DNA from: Dysidea avara
Lineage: Eukaryota; Porifera; Demospongiae; Dictyoceratida; Dysideidae
Length of the DNA stretch: 64,000 bases
Assembly: GCF_963678975.1 (NCBI RefSeq)
Contig: NC_089275.1
Span: 825,001-889,000 of the forward strand
Direction of reading: 5' to 3'
The position numbers and the translations under genes were made by a program. Below, piece by piece: positions 1 through 11,600 of this stretch. A model generated the notes under the pieces. It had not been told where the DNA came from and did not search any database. It saw only the letters and a program-made list of their open reading frames with translations. Position 1 is the stretch's first letter. Every line of letters begins with the position of its first letter.

Positions 1-3000
1 GTCCACTGAATAGTATTGCCCCGAGATATGTACAGTTTGACATGTCATGGTAGTGATCTGGCTGAGGTGTCAATGTTGAATTGGTTTCTTTGAGATGAGA
101 TGAATAGTGACGTGTGATCAACCTCCTTTGATTACCACATGTTGATGTTGTTACTATGTTGTGATGTCATCATTAGCAACTAGGTGCCTTGTTCATGGAG
201 ACCAGTGCTCGTTCAGGGGACAATGTAATGAGATCACATGAGCAGTTGACCAGGTGGGCATTAAATATATAGTACAACACAATAACTTAGTGGCCAAAGG
301 TGTCAGCATTTACTGATTTGTGAGCCACCACATTTTAAAGTTATCCCACAGATAATCTTTTTATGTTAAGTAAAATACACAACATATATGACCCACTGAA
401 TGAAAACTTGACTAGTTTGCATAATTGTGATAATGCCATTGAGATTTTTAAAAAATGTGCTGCAAAAATAATTTTACGCCAAGTTTCAATTGCTTCTGTA
501 AACAGTGAAAGAAGACTCAAATTGAAATATCTAATATACCATATGACAATTATTACAAAAGAAATCAGTACATTTGTCAAATGCCAATAAACTCCTCAAA
601 AGTCAGTGTTTAGATCTGTGAGTTCTTGCTTTTCATCAAATTTTAATTCATCAAAGATGATTTATTGTGAATTTGTCGAATTTTCTTTTCATCAATATTT
701 CCTGTCTACTAATTCACCTCTTCATGTAGAGTAAGAATATCTTTGTTATGTTCTTGTACCACAAAGGAAACACGAGTTATGTGTGTTTGTTTACATTGCG
801 GCAAAACCTTTATCATCACCATTTCTAAGTTTGAACAGTTTTCTTGCTTGAATACATGAGTGGATAATAGGCCATAAACTGTACCTTGATGAATGCCCCA
901 GTTCATGGTGAACAAAATGACAAACTTGGTAGCCTGTTGCACTCGTAACTTGATGTTCGATTAAATAAGCAATTGTAATATTATTACTGGGTAAGCTGGG
1001 GAGGTATGACACTCATTAAGCACTGTCAAGAAGAATTCATGTCAATTGCATATTCTAAACTGATGTTTTACTACGGGCTTATGGAGACCTTGAATGCAAT
1101 TTCCAGTGTTATTCTCTTCCATTGTTGTTGTTTTCCCTCCATTTCATGTAGTGAGCTCTTCATCATGTGATGACGTCTCCAATCGTCCTGTATATTAATA
1201 TCAAACTGGTCGAGTTCAGTGGGGTTCACTGTACCATTAAATTATGCATAAGAAAAGCTTTCGATTGGCATTTAGTTTTCAATGAAACACTCCTAAAGTT
1301 GATTTTTAATTGCTCTGTACAAATCCTATGAGCTCATGTGAGTGTGTCATACCTCCTCTGCCAGATAGAAACTTAACAGCTCATTGTTTTTTTCCTCTGC
1401 ACAATAAGGAAATTATAGAATGGAGCTTGAGAAAATTGCAAACTAGTTAGGTTTTCGCTCAGCAAGTCAGTAATGAACCACTTATTAGTGGTGTGATCTT
1501 TATAGGAAATTATTGGAGAGAGAAGAAGAGATTATTAGTGAAACAAAGTTGTTACACTCACTCTACCTCAACCCTGTTGAAACTCTCAACAAGAGAAAGT
1601 GTTTTTGTTGATGTGTGTTGTCCTTTTGTACATGTCTATTTCTCTGTGTATTTCAAATATATGAGAATATATTTCTGTATTAATTTCATGAACTCAATTG
1701 ACCAACAATGCATGTTACATCACTGGTTGGTGTGGGACTTGAATGTTGGCCAGTACTGTGGGAACTAGATGGGTACTCCCTTAGAGTTTCCTTAGCTACT
1801 ACGTGGTTGGTAGAATGTTAAGTATGGGCAATGGGAAGCTGAGAACCAATTTAATATTTTGTTAAGCTACACAAAGTTGCATGGTTTTGAGAGTCACCTT
1901 TTCTGGGTGCTATGACATGTTGCTTGTCAAGAACTGACTTTAACAAGAAACAGTGAACTGTTCACTGGTACAAGGATATTGAGGTTGGCCAGACAATGTG
2001 TGGATATTTTTTGTAGCCAGTAAGAAACTAGGCCAGCATATGTATGACTGATTTGTCTCCAATACGACATTTCATATAGCTAAATAAATAAAAGTCTTAA
2101 TGCTCAAACTGTGGCAGAGAAGTGAACTCTGCCTCCGTCCATTTTGAAGCCTAGCTAGATATGGATATCTTCACTCCTATTTAGGTGGAAAACCGAACAG
2201 GTAGCTACTAGGCCTAAAGTTTGGCATGTCAATCTAAGTAATTTCTTATTAAAATGTTATAGCTATTACCAATATTCTTATCTCACAGGCAGCATGACTC
2301 GGATAAAATCCGGTCCGCAGTCTGGCAGAAGAATACAGCTATATTGCAATCTAACTTGGTGTGTAAATTATCATAGATAGTGTATGAAATTATAGACGTA
2401 GCTACTCATGGTCAGATACAGGTGTACAATGTTGAATTTTAATCTTACTGGGCTACCTGAGGCATTACGAAGGGGTGTGGTTGCTGCAGAATGTATTAGA
2501 CTTCAATAAAGAGATGGTTGTTGATGTCATCAGCTGCTAAGACAAGTCTCCAGTAAAATTAAGAATTTAGACTATTTTTTACTGTGATGTGGGTAAATCA
2601 AACAGTGCTATTTAATTGTCACAGTTTTATTTATTTTCAATATACATAAGTGTGATTGTTCTATTAGAGTAGTTGACTGGTCAAACATACCATCATAATG
2701 CTAGCATATTAGGTGGATATTTCAACTATGGAGTTTAATTCCATGAAAATAGATTAATACTCCCTAATAGAGCAATCAGTGGAAACTCTATCATGCTCTC
2801 TAATTTGTAGTGAAATACTCTAATAGAGCATTCAGTGATTACAGTGTTCCAAGATAATTTTGCTAACCTAGGAGCATATTACAAGCATAATGGGAACTCT
2901 GAAGAGTATAATATAGTGAAACTGAACCTTTTGGGACCAGGAGTGGTCCATCAGTATAAAATAACCTTAAATAGCATATAAAGAAACATTTTTTTTAAAT

Positions 3001-3430
3001 ATCAGTATTTCTAATGTATAGAGCAGTCATTTCACAAGTCAGTTATTAATTGAAAATCTTGCAGATAAGTGGGGTCTGGAAAACTGAGGCTCCACTGTAG
3101 GTTAAAATTTTGGGAAATTCCTAAAAGCATGTTGGACAGAATTTTGAACATTTTTGAATCAGGCCAATCCATCAGCGAATCTTGATCTATTATTAATGTA
3201 ATGGATCACACCTCCCCATTTCCACTACCTTATATAGTAATCTAGTTCACGTGATCATGACAACATCATCATAAACATGATAATCATTATAGCAACTAAT
3301 TGTAAATTATGTTCTATAAGAACTAGTGTCACATGATGTGATAATAATATCTTCCTACAGGTAATTAGAACATGTTGATAATATAGTAATTATTGTTAAT
3401 AGTGTAGCTCACATGATCTGGATGGGTGTG
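1..3430. other. Gene-free AT-rich flank with old repeats
   Basis: I see no coding sequence with splice signals or a family motif here. Short open frames around 363-590, 709-1012 and 1493-1768 have no recognisable content. The stretch 1,690-1,990 is a diverged copy of sequence found at about 29,570-30,330. Copies of a short CTCTAATAGAGC-type motif lie at about 2,658-2,680, 2,761-2,782 and 2,816-2,837. Confidence 0.6.
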
Positions 3431-3431
3431 G

Positions 3432-6400
3432 TCAATTTACATGATGGTGCACTACTTGTGATGATGTGCCCTATTACCATGACAACAGTAATTACCATGA
3501 AAACAGTGAAACACCCTGATCCACTATTCATTCTGACCTGTTGTGAACACAACCTCCTACTTGCAGTCTCTCATCTTGAGGTTGCAGGTCATCATCTTCA
3601 CTAATAGTATTGTATTGTTGTGTGTTCTCTTGTTGTAACTCCTGTTACCATGACAACAATCATAATGTATATCACACAACACAACCACTTGTCTTACAAG
3701 TTGGTCATCATCTTCACTAATACTACCAGTACTACAACTAGTACCATCATATTCATCATCACTATCCTGTTACCATGAGTATTACAACTTGTAACACAAC
3801 GTCACACAACCTCCTACCTCTTGTCTCTCTCTCTGTTCCATTATGATCATCATCATCTTCACTTCATCATCATCCTCGTAGTCACTATACACTCCTTGAC
3901 AGACTCCATTGTCCACAGCTGACTGTAGTATCAGACGAGCTCCCTCCACAGTGATGGGATTATCTGACACATTTAATCTCCTAACACTGTTGTTGACTAG
4001 TAATCCTGCTGCAAGTGATCTTGCTCCAGTAAGAGTAATGGCACACTCCATAACATACAGTTCACTAATCTGACTGTTACTAAGTGTTCTTGCAATGGTA
4101 GTGATGCCATCATCACCAATTATATTCAATGACATGTTAAGGACTTGTAGTGAACACTTCCCCAACACTTCACTGATACAAATGGCACCTGTAGTGATCA
4201 TAACAGTAATAATCAATTATGATAGGAAACCATATAAATTAACCACAGCACTACAAGTCTACACCTTTCACTGATAGTCCACACCATTGTACCCTCAGCT
4301 CAGTCAGGATGTTATTGTACTGGAGTTCACTTGATATTAATGACATCCCATCATCACTGATATCATTACCAGTAACATGTAACACTCTTAATGAGGCACC
4401 ACCTGTAATTAATGATAACAGTAGACACCACAAACACATACAGCTCAGTGAGGTGTGGTCAATTCACTAACACACAATGGTCACTCAGTGTATCAACAGC
4501 TAATAGTGGGGCTTACTTGTCTTCACAATCTTCATTATGTGTACCAGCCCATCAATAGTGAGACCATTGGAACTGAGGTCTAACACTTCTAGTAGTTGAC
4601 CAGTAGTATTCTTGTTGGGGTAATGCTTTACTAACAATTCAGCTCCTTTGTCTCCAATATCACACCCTAACATGTACAACTGATAAACTGGATAACATGA
4701 CATCACATGGGAGATACACACAACATCATAAGGTAGTAAACTGCAGAATATCATCCTCAATCTGATGGGTGTAACTGGTTGAGGTGGACTAGTCTGTCGA
4801 CTCTCATACAAACACTTCACTGCTGTTACACTATCACCATATTCTGATGATAACTTGGAGAACACAAACTGGAACATTTCACTGGACACTAATCCTGTTA
4901 CTCCACACAAAAATATGAAAACATTAGGATAGTCCCTAAAGTGTTCACTCAGTAGACGTTGCTGTTCTTCTTGTGATAATGTTGAAATATAAACAGCACA
5001 CAAAAACTCCTGGATGGTTAAGTGGGAAAAATTGTATGTGATAGTGTCTGTGGGTAACTGGTGAGTGTGTGTAGCTTTCAAAAGACCATACCCGTCCCAC
5101 TCAGCTGTCACCTCTATACCACACTCCTTCAGGTCTGCCACAGTAAAGATGATCTTTGGATCCTTCCACTTCCTCCATCCTCCTTCTTCCCTATCAGAAT
5201 ACCAGTCAAAGAAGCCATGATAAGCTATCCTACACAATAACAATAACGTCCTCACTGCTTCTTTGGGAACACCTGTTAACACTTTACACAATTTCTCCTC
5301 AACACTATTAGCTGCTACTGCTACAGTTGAACACTCTTGCTTCCTCTCATTCTCCTTCCTAACTTGTCTCTCTAGTGTCATCACAATGAACAGTCGGTAC
5401 AGTTGTGTAATGGTGGATGGAAGCTTCTTCTCACTACACTCAAATATATCAACTATCATCACTAAATTCATAGGCACATATGACAAACTCTCTAAATGAG
5501 GATACTCCTTCAACTGTTGTGAAAACTCCTCAACACATTTCAAATCATTAGACAATTTCTCCTCTACAAATGTTTGGATTTCCTTTTCACCAAATCCTAT
5601 CACTTCTACTCTCCTGTCTGCGTCTATCTTCTCACAAGCATGTGGTCTTGATGTGATCATTATTGTGGCTTCCTCCAACAATGTACATGGCTTCTTCACT
5701 ACACGTACTAAAAATTTATCACTGTCTTGATGTTCAGCTGCCATCTCATCCAATCCCTCCAGGATCACTAGACATCTGCTACCTGCTGACTTTTTCACTT
5801 GCTCGTATGTCTCCTCTCCAATGTGTTCCATCATCACTTCTTCAATTGACCTTTGCTGGACTGATCTTAATGGTATCAGGATCACAATATCATAGTCCTC
5901 AGCTAAAAACCCATCCCTCTTAGCCCACTTCACACAGATCTCATTGGCAAGGGTCGTCTTGCCTATACCTACACAACTCATATTACATCACTACTACTAA
6001 TACTTTGTAATACTCACCTGGGCCTCCCATTATTAATATCAGTCGAGGACAAGGTTTGTTCTGGTAGTGGAAGATGTCCCTCAGCTCACCAAGTTGCTCC
6101 TTCTTCAACAATATTTCATCAACTTGTCCTTTTAATGTTAGTCTTGTTATCTCTTCCAAGTTCTTATCTGCTCTTGTCACCTTTTCTCCTTTCACCAGAG
6201 CCAGTCGAACATAATAGTGTGGCCAGTCACTGCGCAATAGTGCCTTGTAACTAGCCTGTAACCTGCTAATACTTGTTGTACTATACTTCATAGTAGGACA
6301 CTTGTTAGTAGTTGTATGAATACCTAAAGGTCACAACTTCACACACACAACTACAAAACCATCACATCAACTAACCAGTCTCACTATTTGCTGATCGTTT

Positions 6401-6720
6401 CCTTAGTCTACATCTAATCATTCCTGCCAACTCCTTCACACCATCATACTCACTATCCTCCATCACTTTAATAAGATCATCAAAACTTCTACCAACACCA
6501 GTCATCACTGATGGCTTTATCATGTGATCCAAGAAATATGATGCTTTACTTGCTTGTGATGGCTTAGACTCCACCAGATCTTTAACATAATCAGGAAGAA
6601 GGTTGGCTGAGAACAATTCTGCAATAAATACAGCATCATCTATTGGTAGTGTTTTGACCAGTTTAGCATAGAAGTGTTGGAACACCTTACTAGTTGATAT
6701 TTGTCCCTCTACTAGTTCAC
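3432..6720 (-). CDS. NLR-type receptor: CARD-like, NACHT, leucine-rich repeats
   Basis: This is a cytosolic pattern-recognition receptor of the NLR family, built as adaptor domain, NACHT ATPase and ligand-sensing LRRs. The exons I place on the minus strand are 6720-6376 (CARD-like helical domain), 6323-6018 (linker), 5968-4517 (NACHT and first LRR), about 4415-4261 and 4188-3818 (LRRs), 3766-3698 and 3641-3561 (short acidic exons), and perhaps a terminal exon ending at TGA 3432-3434. All junctions from the CARD exon to 3561 keep frame with GT-AG sites. The Walker A motif GGPGIGKTT is formed across the 6018/5968 junction. Walker B reads LVILEGLDE, followed by ITSRPH and, near the end of NACHT, NFSHLTIQEF. 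The LRRs resemble the ribonuclease-inhibitor type (for example LEVLDLSSNGLTIDGL). No frame breaks were seen. The CARD assignment is by pattern only; a DEATH fold is possible. The last exon and the true start are uncertain. Confidence 0.85.
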
Positions 6721-7091
6721 CTGTAATGATATTGGTGTGTAGTGTATAACAAGTGAGTGAGAGAGAACCATCATTAGTAATAAGATGATACATACAATAC
6801 ATTATTAGTCCTCGGTCTCGTGCGACCAGTCAGATCAAGCAAAATGAGATCTTGTGGGCACAGCAAGGAGTGTGTACATGTAAAAAACAAAAAGACTAAC
6901 AGCAACAACAACGACAACAGCAACAACAATAATTACAAGACAATATTAAGTAAAGTGCTCGGTTGACCAGTCACTACAATTCCTGGTCAAGAAAATCTTT
7001 TGCGAACATGTCATACATTGACGAGCAGCATTGTTGAGGACAGCCACCTAGGATGTGAGCTGTGGTAGGACGAGTTGAGTAGATCACTCAC

Positions 7092-7247
7092 AATGTGAGA
7101 AAATTGTCCCGCAGCTTCATCCGGAGCCAACACATTGCTGCCAAGTGCATGGTGCAACAAAGCTAAACCATCACGAAGAATCTCGTCCAAATGTGGCCAG
7201 CAGGGTGTTGTAGCATATTGCTCATCGGGAGGAGAAAAAGACGCCAT
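7092..7247 (-). CDS. Candidate 5' exon upstream of the NLR gene
   Basis: An open frame starting MASFSPPDEQ with a helical, Leu-rich middle (HLDEILRDGLALLHHALG) runs to a strong donor, GTGAGT, after position 7092. It lies about 370 bases upstream of the CARD exon on the same strand, so it could be the first exon of the NLR. However, this donor is phase 0, while the CARD exon acceptor at 6720 needs phase 1. Either an intermediate exon exists, another donor is used, or this is a separate transcript. No domain was recognised. Confidence 0.35.
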
Positions 7248-7339
7248 GCTTCCGTCACGTTGACGATGCAAAAAAACACTCCACTAACTAGTCTGGCGCC
7301 GCCCGCCCCTTCGCATAAAGTAAGGGCGAGAGTTACAGG

Positions 7340-8400
7340 AAATTGCATTGTTTTTGCAACTACCGGCCATGCGCGGTTTGAGTATGCGCGTGTTTGAATA
7401 ATAAAATTCGTGCAATACAGGGTTTTGGTATTTGCTAACTAGTGATGATCCTACCATTCCTGGTATACTAGCTGTAAAAGTGTGTATAGTTCCGGTTATG
7501 CAATGATTTAACTGACGCGGAATTGAACGGCTTCGATACCATACCCGGTATTGCGCGCGTTTTATTATTCAAAACACGCGCATGCTCAAACCGCGCATGG
7601 CCGGTTGTTGCAAAGACAATGCAATTTTCTGTACAGCGGTTTTCCAAGTTCTTGCAATGCAAAGCGTCATGCGCTATACGAGCATGTACGTGCGCAGTTG
7701 TTCAACAGTAGATTTTCAGTAACAACTACTGACTCACAGGACTTCAAGGATGCCTACGCATACAACTCGACAGCCACAGAATATAACAGGTGTATTTAAA
7801 GAACTGCGCATACTGACACATTATTAGCGCATGACGCTTTGAATTGCAAGAACCTGGAAAACCGCAGTAATAATAAGAGAGGAGAGTGTCTAACACTGTA
7901 TAGTCCAGTAACAGATGATTGCGCAGAAGTTAAATGGCTTCTTTTCCGCGTAACGTACAGACTGGCTAGTATATTTTCGCATTTAACCACAAAGGCTATC
8001 CCAGACACAAGGGCGTGCGTTCAACTTGATGTTCACGTTCACCACGAAGAGCATCGCTCTGTTGCGTAAAGAAGTGTGGCTGTTAACCTCGAAGATAACT
8101 CTGGGGGAGAGCGTCTGAGAAACCAATAAACACTGAACCAAAGGCGGAGTATCGCTTCAAATTTTCACTGCATCGCCATGTTACCCTACCTTTGAGCATT
8201 CTTCAATTGAAGGAGCACTGTTCCCTGTACATACAGCTCAGTCTTTAGTTCAGTCTTCGAATATTCTCGAGGATTCATCATGGTGCGGCTCTAATATCTA
8301 TGGCTAAACTAATTGTGGTAAGGAAACGAACAAATACTAGAAGCCTATACGTTACACGGAAAGGAAGCCGTTTAACTTCTGCTTTATCATCTATTACATA
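7340..8400. repeat. Nested inverted-repeat block (three arm pairs)
   Basis: There are three inverted-repeat pairs side by side: 7340-7406 with 7560-7626; 7632-7704 with 7799-7868; and 7907-7979 with 8326-8400. The first pair is GC-rich and contains alternating GCGC and CATGC. Arms match at roughly 75-90 percent by eye. No transposase was seen. These look like adjacent or nested MITEs, or one composite foldback element. Confidence 0.65.
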
Positions 8401-8416
8401 CGGTGGCCGGTTCCGG

Positions 8417-8612
8417 GAGTTTCTCACTTATTTCTCAGTTATTTCCGAGAAATTTCTCACTTATTTCTCAGTTATTTCTCACTTCTCGGTTATTTTCTCA
8501 CTTATTTCTCAAATGTTTCCCATTTCTCGCTTATTTTCCCGATTATTTCTCACTTCTCAGTTGTTTTCTCAGTTACATTTCTCAGTTACCTTCTCAGTTA
8601 TTTCTCAATCGA
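8417..8612 (+). repeat. TTTCTCA-rich array, copy 1
   Basis: About 200 bases made of repeated TTTCTCAGTTA / TTTCTCACTTA type units of 10-12 bases. A near-identical block lies inverted at 19,630-19,853, with the units in the same order, so both are copies of one dispersed sequence. Copy 1 ends 49 bases before the start codon of the kinase gene, with its pyrimidine strand on the coding strand. Confidence 0.8.
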
Positions 8613-8660
8613 TCACGTGGTTTTGGCGCTTATTGGCGGGAGAAAGCAAATCCTCGTGTT

Positions 8661-11600
8661 ATGATGGATGAAGTAAAATTTCTTTATGAGTGTGTGAAAG
8701 CAGGAAAACTTTCCAATGCAGAAGCCAAAGAGTTTTTTTATCTTCTGGTGGGTCGTCTGAGAGTCGAGAACGAGGTCAACAACTGAAAGTCGCAGCGGGG
8801 GCTGCAACGGTTCCAGCGGTTCGAAATGAAGCAGATACAGGTACGTATATAACTATTCTGAAGACAATTAGTGGCTAGTTGTTCCTTGTACAGCAGTAGG
8901 AGTATTAAGCAAGAAAGCTGAGTTGATGGCGAAATACAAAGCGATTCAAAAGGCAAACCTACAAGACAGTTTGAGTTCAGGTAAAAAGGTTGGCGGTAAG
9001 ATGAAATCCACCGCTCGTAGCCCTGTCTTGATGAAGGTAAGTGTTGAATGTATCAAATGAGCTTAGATTCTGGTCTATATATATACACATAATGGTACTT
9101 TTGCACTTGTGAATTGTCCATTTACTAGTACTGCATGATTGGTTTAATTTCATGCTGCAATTTTCCCGGACAATGCCCAGCTCCCAAAATAGAATAAACT
9201 TTCAACACTTTTACCACCCAATTTGGTACCTCTGCCACTCATTGGCCTGCCCTTGAGCTGATTGTTTCAATTATTATTATTATTATTTTCCAAAAATGAG
9301 CAGCCTCAGTTTGAGGATTAACGCACATATGAAACATGCATACAAAATGTTTTACAATATGATTAATTATGGGATTACTGATTGGTAGGGGAAAGTAATA
9401 ATAATTTCAGTTGGTACTTAAAAATTTGTAATGATTGTTGGATTAGGTCAGGTGGGAGTGAATTCCACAGTCTAATTGATCTAGGGAAGAATGAATTACT
9501 GTACTGATTGGTCCTTGCATAGATATGATGAAATCTTTGATCATGTCCTCTGGTGTTAGAAGTGACAGGGATTAAATCAACTGGGGATATATCAATGAGA
9601 TTGTGAACAATTTTGTAGAGGAGGGTGATACTAGATACTTGTCTGGTGTTCTAAGCTGGGAATGTTAAGGTCAATGAGCATGTTAGTTACGCTGCTGAAA
9701 CGCGAGAAGTCAGCCATAATGAATCTGGCAGATTGCCTCTGTACTCGTTCAAGCCTATCAATGTCTCTTCTTATGTGAGGGGACCAGACAGGATTGGCAT
9801 ATTCTAAGATTGGTCTTATCATGGCATTATAACATTTCAATTTGATTTGAGTTGGGCAGGACTTAAGATTTCTCTGTAGGAATGTTTTGACTGATAGAGC
9901 TTTGGATGTGATGTTAGTAATGTGTGTGGACGAAGACAAGTCATTGGTGATTGTAACTCCTAAATATTTAGTAGATGTAACTTCTTGGATAGAGATGTCA
10001 TTAATGGTGTAGTTGTATGTGATCGGATTGTGTTTACGAGTGATTCTCATGAATACACTTTTATCAGGATTAAAAACATACCAGATCTAGTGCCCCATTG
10101 TGATAAGGAGTTGAGATCATTTTGAAGTGATAAACAGTCGGATGTAGAGTGAATAACAGTGTAAAGTATGGCATCGTCAGCATACAGACCAATGTTGGCA
10201 TTGATTGATAATGGGAGGTCATTAATATAACATAAAAATAATAGAGGGGCTAAGATTGTTCCTTGGGGGACACCCGAGTTAACTGCATGTGACTCACTGG
10301 TTGAACCGTCAAGAGTTACTTGTTGATGCCTACCGATGAGGAAGTTTTGTAGCCATGTTAGTAGTTCCCCTCTAATACCATAGTAGGATAATTTGTTACA
10401 TAATCAGTGATGGGGGACTTTATCAAATGCCTTAGATAGATCTAGAAAAATGATGTCAATTTGAAAGCCAGAGTCAAGAGATTTAGAAATGTTGTTTACG
10501 GTAGTAATAAGTTGTGATTCACATGATCTTCTAGGTCGGAAACCATGTTGTTGATCGCAGAGGATATTTATTGATTCTAGGTGAGAGAAGAGATGAGTGT
10601 AAATTAGGCGCTCCATGATCTTGCAGCTGATACTGGTTAGCGATATTGGTCTGTAATTGGATGCAAGTGTTTTGTCTCCTTTTTTGAATACAGGTACAAT
10701 ATTAGCACTTTTCCAGTCCATGGGAAGTTCTCCTTGATGAAGTGATGAATTGATGATCAGAGTTAGTACTGGAGCAATTTCTTGAGAGGCTAATTGTAAT
10801 AAGTGTGATGGGATTTTGTCTGGTCCTAGTGCTTTATGAACATCCAAAGTTGTTAGGAGCTGGGAGACATCAGCATAAGCAATGGAAATAGGTTGTATAT
10901 CAAGATAAGGGCTTTCATCTGGTGTGAGAGTACACTGGGTGTCTTCGGTGGTAAACACTGAGCTAAAATAATCGTTGAGGATATTAGCTTTGTGGGTGGA
11001 ATCAGTGATGGTATGACCATTATGTGACAGTGGGGGTATTCCAACGTGATCCAATTTTTGCTTTTTGATATATGACCATAGTTTTTTTGAATTAGCTGTG
11101 GAACTGGAGTCAATGAGCTTCGAAAAGTAGTCATTATAGGCTTGACGGCATTCTTTTTGAGCTAAAATTTTTGAGAGTTTTATAATATTGCCGGGCGGCA
11201 GGTGAGCGTGTTCGGCGATACTGAGCATAAGTTCAAGACCCAGTCCTGAAATTCATTTCACTTTAATGATCATAATTATAACTGGGGCATAATGGGGTGT
11301 ACATTCACTCACTGCATGGTGTATTTATTCTTTTAGATTTCCATGGGGGGTATGAAATTCAATGACCTCAAGCAATGTGGGACACGATGCAAGGAATTGG
11401 GTCCAATGGTTGCTATTTCACTACGCCCTGCAGCTACATATGAAGAGATAGTGGGAATGGCCAAGCAACAATTCTTTGCAGAGTCAAATGCCAGTACTGA
11501 TGAGGAGAGATATGAGTACTTTTTGGCAGACCCACAAGGTAGTAAACTTATGAACTCGATTGCTGGAAAACCGTGGAGTTTAGCACAGTACATCCATATC

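Noticed and set aside
3413-5923. Plus-strand open frames opposite the NLR gene
   Set aside because: They are shadows of the NLR exons on the opposite strand.
8300-8786. Two overlapping open frames of 120-130 codons across the TTTCTCA array
   Set aside because: Their Phe/Ser/Leu content is a translation of the short tandem units. The real coding signal begins only at ATG 8,661.
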